This document shows, piece after piece, positions 13,171 to 13,528 of a DNA stretch of 13,528 nucleotides. The first letter of the stretch is position 1; every line of letters begins with the position of its first letter. Source of the stretch: Lentisphaerota bacterium (GTDB taxonomy: Bacteria > Verrucomicrobiota > Kiritimatiellia > UBA8416 > JAFGTH01). The DNA is taken from positions 1 to 13,528 of the forward strand of contig JAFGTH010000161.1 of the NCBI GenBank assembly GCA_016934225.1, given 5' to 3'. The translations under genes and the position numbers were made by a program. The notes beneath the pieces were generated by a model. It was not told the DNA's origin, did not search any database, and was given only the letters and a program-made list of their open reading frames with translations.

Positions 13171-13528
13171 TAACCGTGGGATACTGTATGCCAGCCGCGT
13201 GACGCTGAAAGGCGGATGCGGCGATATGTTCCGTCTTCTTTTTCTTTCTGAATTACTTTTAAATACAATTTCGCCATACGGGATTCCTTGGACACATCGT
13301 GGTAGAAAGCATCCCATGCGTATTGATGCATTTTATCGAGAGCGTCAACGCTCATCTTTGCAGGGCGGAAGACTGTTTGTGCGGCATTGTAGCGTGGCCA
13401 ATCGTTATGCAGAATTCGTTTTTCCTTCTCGAATTGTTCTCGAATCGAAGTGTGCGGGAACGGCGTCAAAATGGTAAATTCGGCCAGGTCCAGATCAATT
13501 GTCAGCAAATAGTCCACCAGCCTTTTAA
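13170..13528 (-). CDS. C-terminal part of a second radical SAM protein (runs off the window)
   Basis: About 118 codons are visible, ending at TAA 13170-13172. The frame continues to the right edge without a stop, so the start is outside the window and the internal GTG at 13517 is not a start. The sequence 'LTPFPHTSIREQFEKEKRI' and 'VFRPAKMSVDAL' followed by 'YAWDAFY' is the usual C-terminal end of long B12-binding radical SAM proteins. The Cys triad and any B12 domain would lie upstream and cannot be seen. It overlaps the next radical SAM gene by one base (TAATG). It presumably heads, or lies further down in, the same minus-strand transcript. Confidence 0.8.
   Translation of the reverse strand, partial: KRLVDYLLTIDLDLAEFTILTPFPHTSIREQFEKEKRILHNDWPRYNAAQTVFRPAKMSVDALDKMHQYAWDAFYHDVSKESRMAKLYLKVIQKEKEDGTYRRIRLSASRGWHTVSHG

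Noticed and set aside
13171..13317. N-terminal extension of the B12 radical SAM gene
   Set aside because: It would overlap the upstream radical SAM reading frame by about 148 bp and adds a basic, low-complexity leader; the ATG in TAATG gives the standard family N-terminus.
4711..13528. Complete flexirubin or aryl-polyene cluster
   Set aside because: No DarA/DarB pair, ammonia lyase, dehydratase or ketoreductase is visible; only part of the gene content is shared, though missing genes could lie beyond the right edge.
1..13528. tRNA, rRNA, CRISPR, insertion sequence or integrase
   Set aside because: I saw no direct-repeat arrays, transposase motifs, terminal inverted repeats or RNA gene signatures by eye on either strand.

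Overview
The window looks like a chromosomal stretch from a diderm bacterium, most likely of the Planctomycetes-Verrucomicrobia-Chlamydiae group (Kiritimatiellota, Lentisphaerae or a relative). This is inference. It rests on the first gene, whose C-terminal half has the pilin-like layout (a 'NACINNLRQID' helix followed by a 'CPSGG...CSIKGHNL' tail) that I associate with proteins of that group, on an outer-membrane beta-barrel protein, and on an LpxL-type acyltransferase. I see no rRNA, tRNA, CRISPR array, transposase or phage gene. Coding density is high, and the largest gap is about 208 bp.

Region 1 (1-3881) is housekeeping or unassigned. A 5'-truncated gene on the + strand (to 1031) converges on a tightly packed minus-strand operon read from 3673 down to 1087. 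Its order is a ThpR-type 2H phosphodiesterase/RNA ligase-family protein, a small double zinc-ribbon protein, an SppA-type signal peptide peptidase with an intact Ser/Lys dyad, and an unknown 201-residue protein that starts at TTG just after the sppA stop. A sigma70-like promoter precedes thpR. A divergent intergenic region then leads to a small exported beta-barrel protein (3882-4580) with a very strong ribosome binding site.

Region 2 (4711 to the right edge) is the interesting part. It is a compact acyl-thioester/lipid gene cluster in two converging arms. The + arm holds a FabH/KAS III-like ketosynthase with Cys-His-Asn, a small protein with an XRE-like helix-turn-helix C-terminus, a BtrH-type acyltransferase (BtrH N-terminal domain plus DUF4872-like region), an ABC-2 ATPase and permease, and a dedicated acyl carrier protein. 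Genes in this arm overlap or lie within a few tens of bases of each other. The - arm, read from the right edge, holds the C-terminus of one radical SAM protein, a complete B12-binding-type radical SAM protein coupled to it by a TAATG overlap, and a 679-residue three-part fusion: a degenerate family 2 glycosyltransferase domain, a DUF2062-like membrane region and an LpxL-like acyltransferase.

Taken together, the inferred logic is: the ketosynthase and the acyl carrier protein make or hold an acyl chain; the BtrH-like enzyme moves it from the carrier to an acceptor, probably an amine; the LpxL-like domain adds a further acyl group at the membrane; the radical SAM enzymes carry out a difficult C-C or C-H modification or methylation; and the ABC-2 transporter exports the product, possibly towards the outer membrane. 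The individual families are known. The product of this combination cannot be read from the sequence and may be undescribed. Two family motifs in the fusion protein are altered (the DxD metal motif reads NAN, and the LpxL HxxxxE motif reads HxxxxQ). This suggests a repurposed protein rather than an ordinary glycosyltransferase or lipid A acyltransferase.
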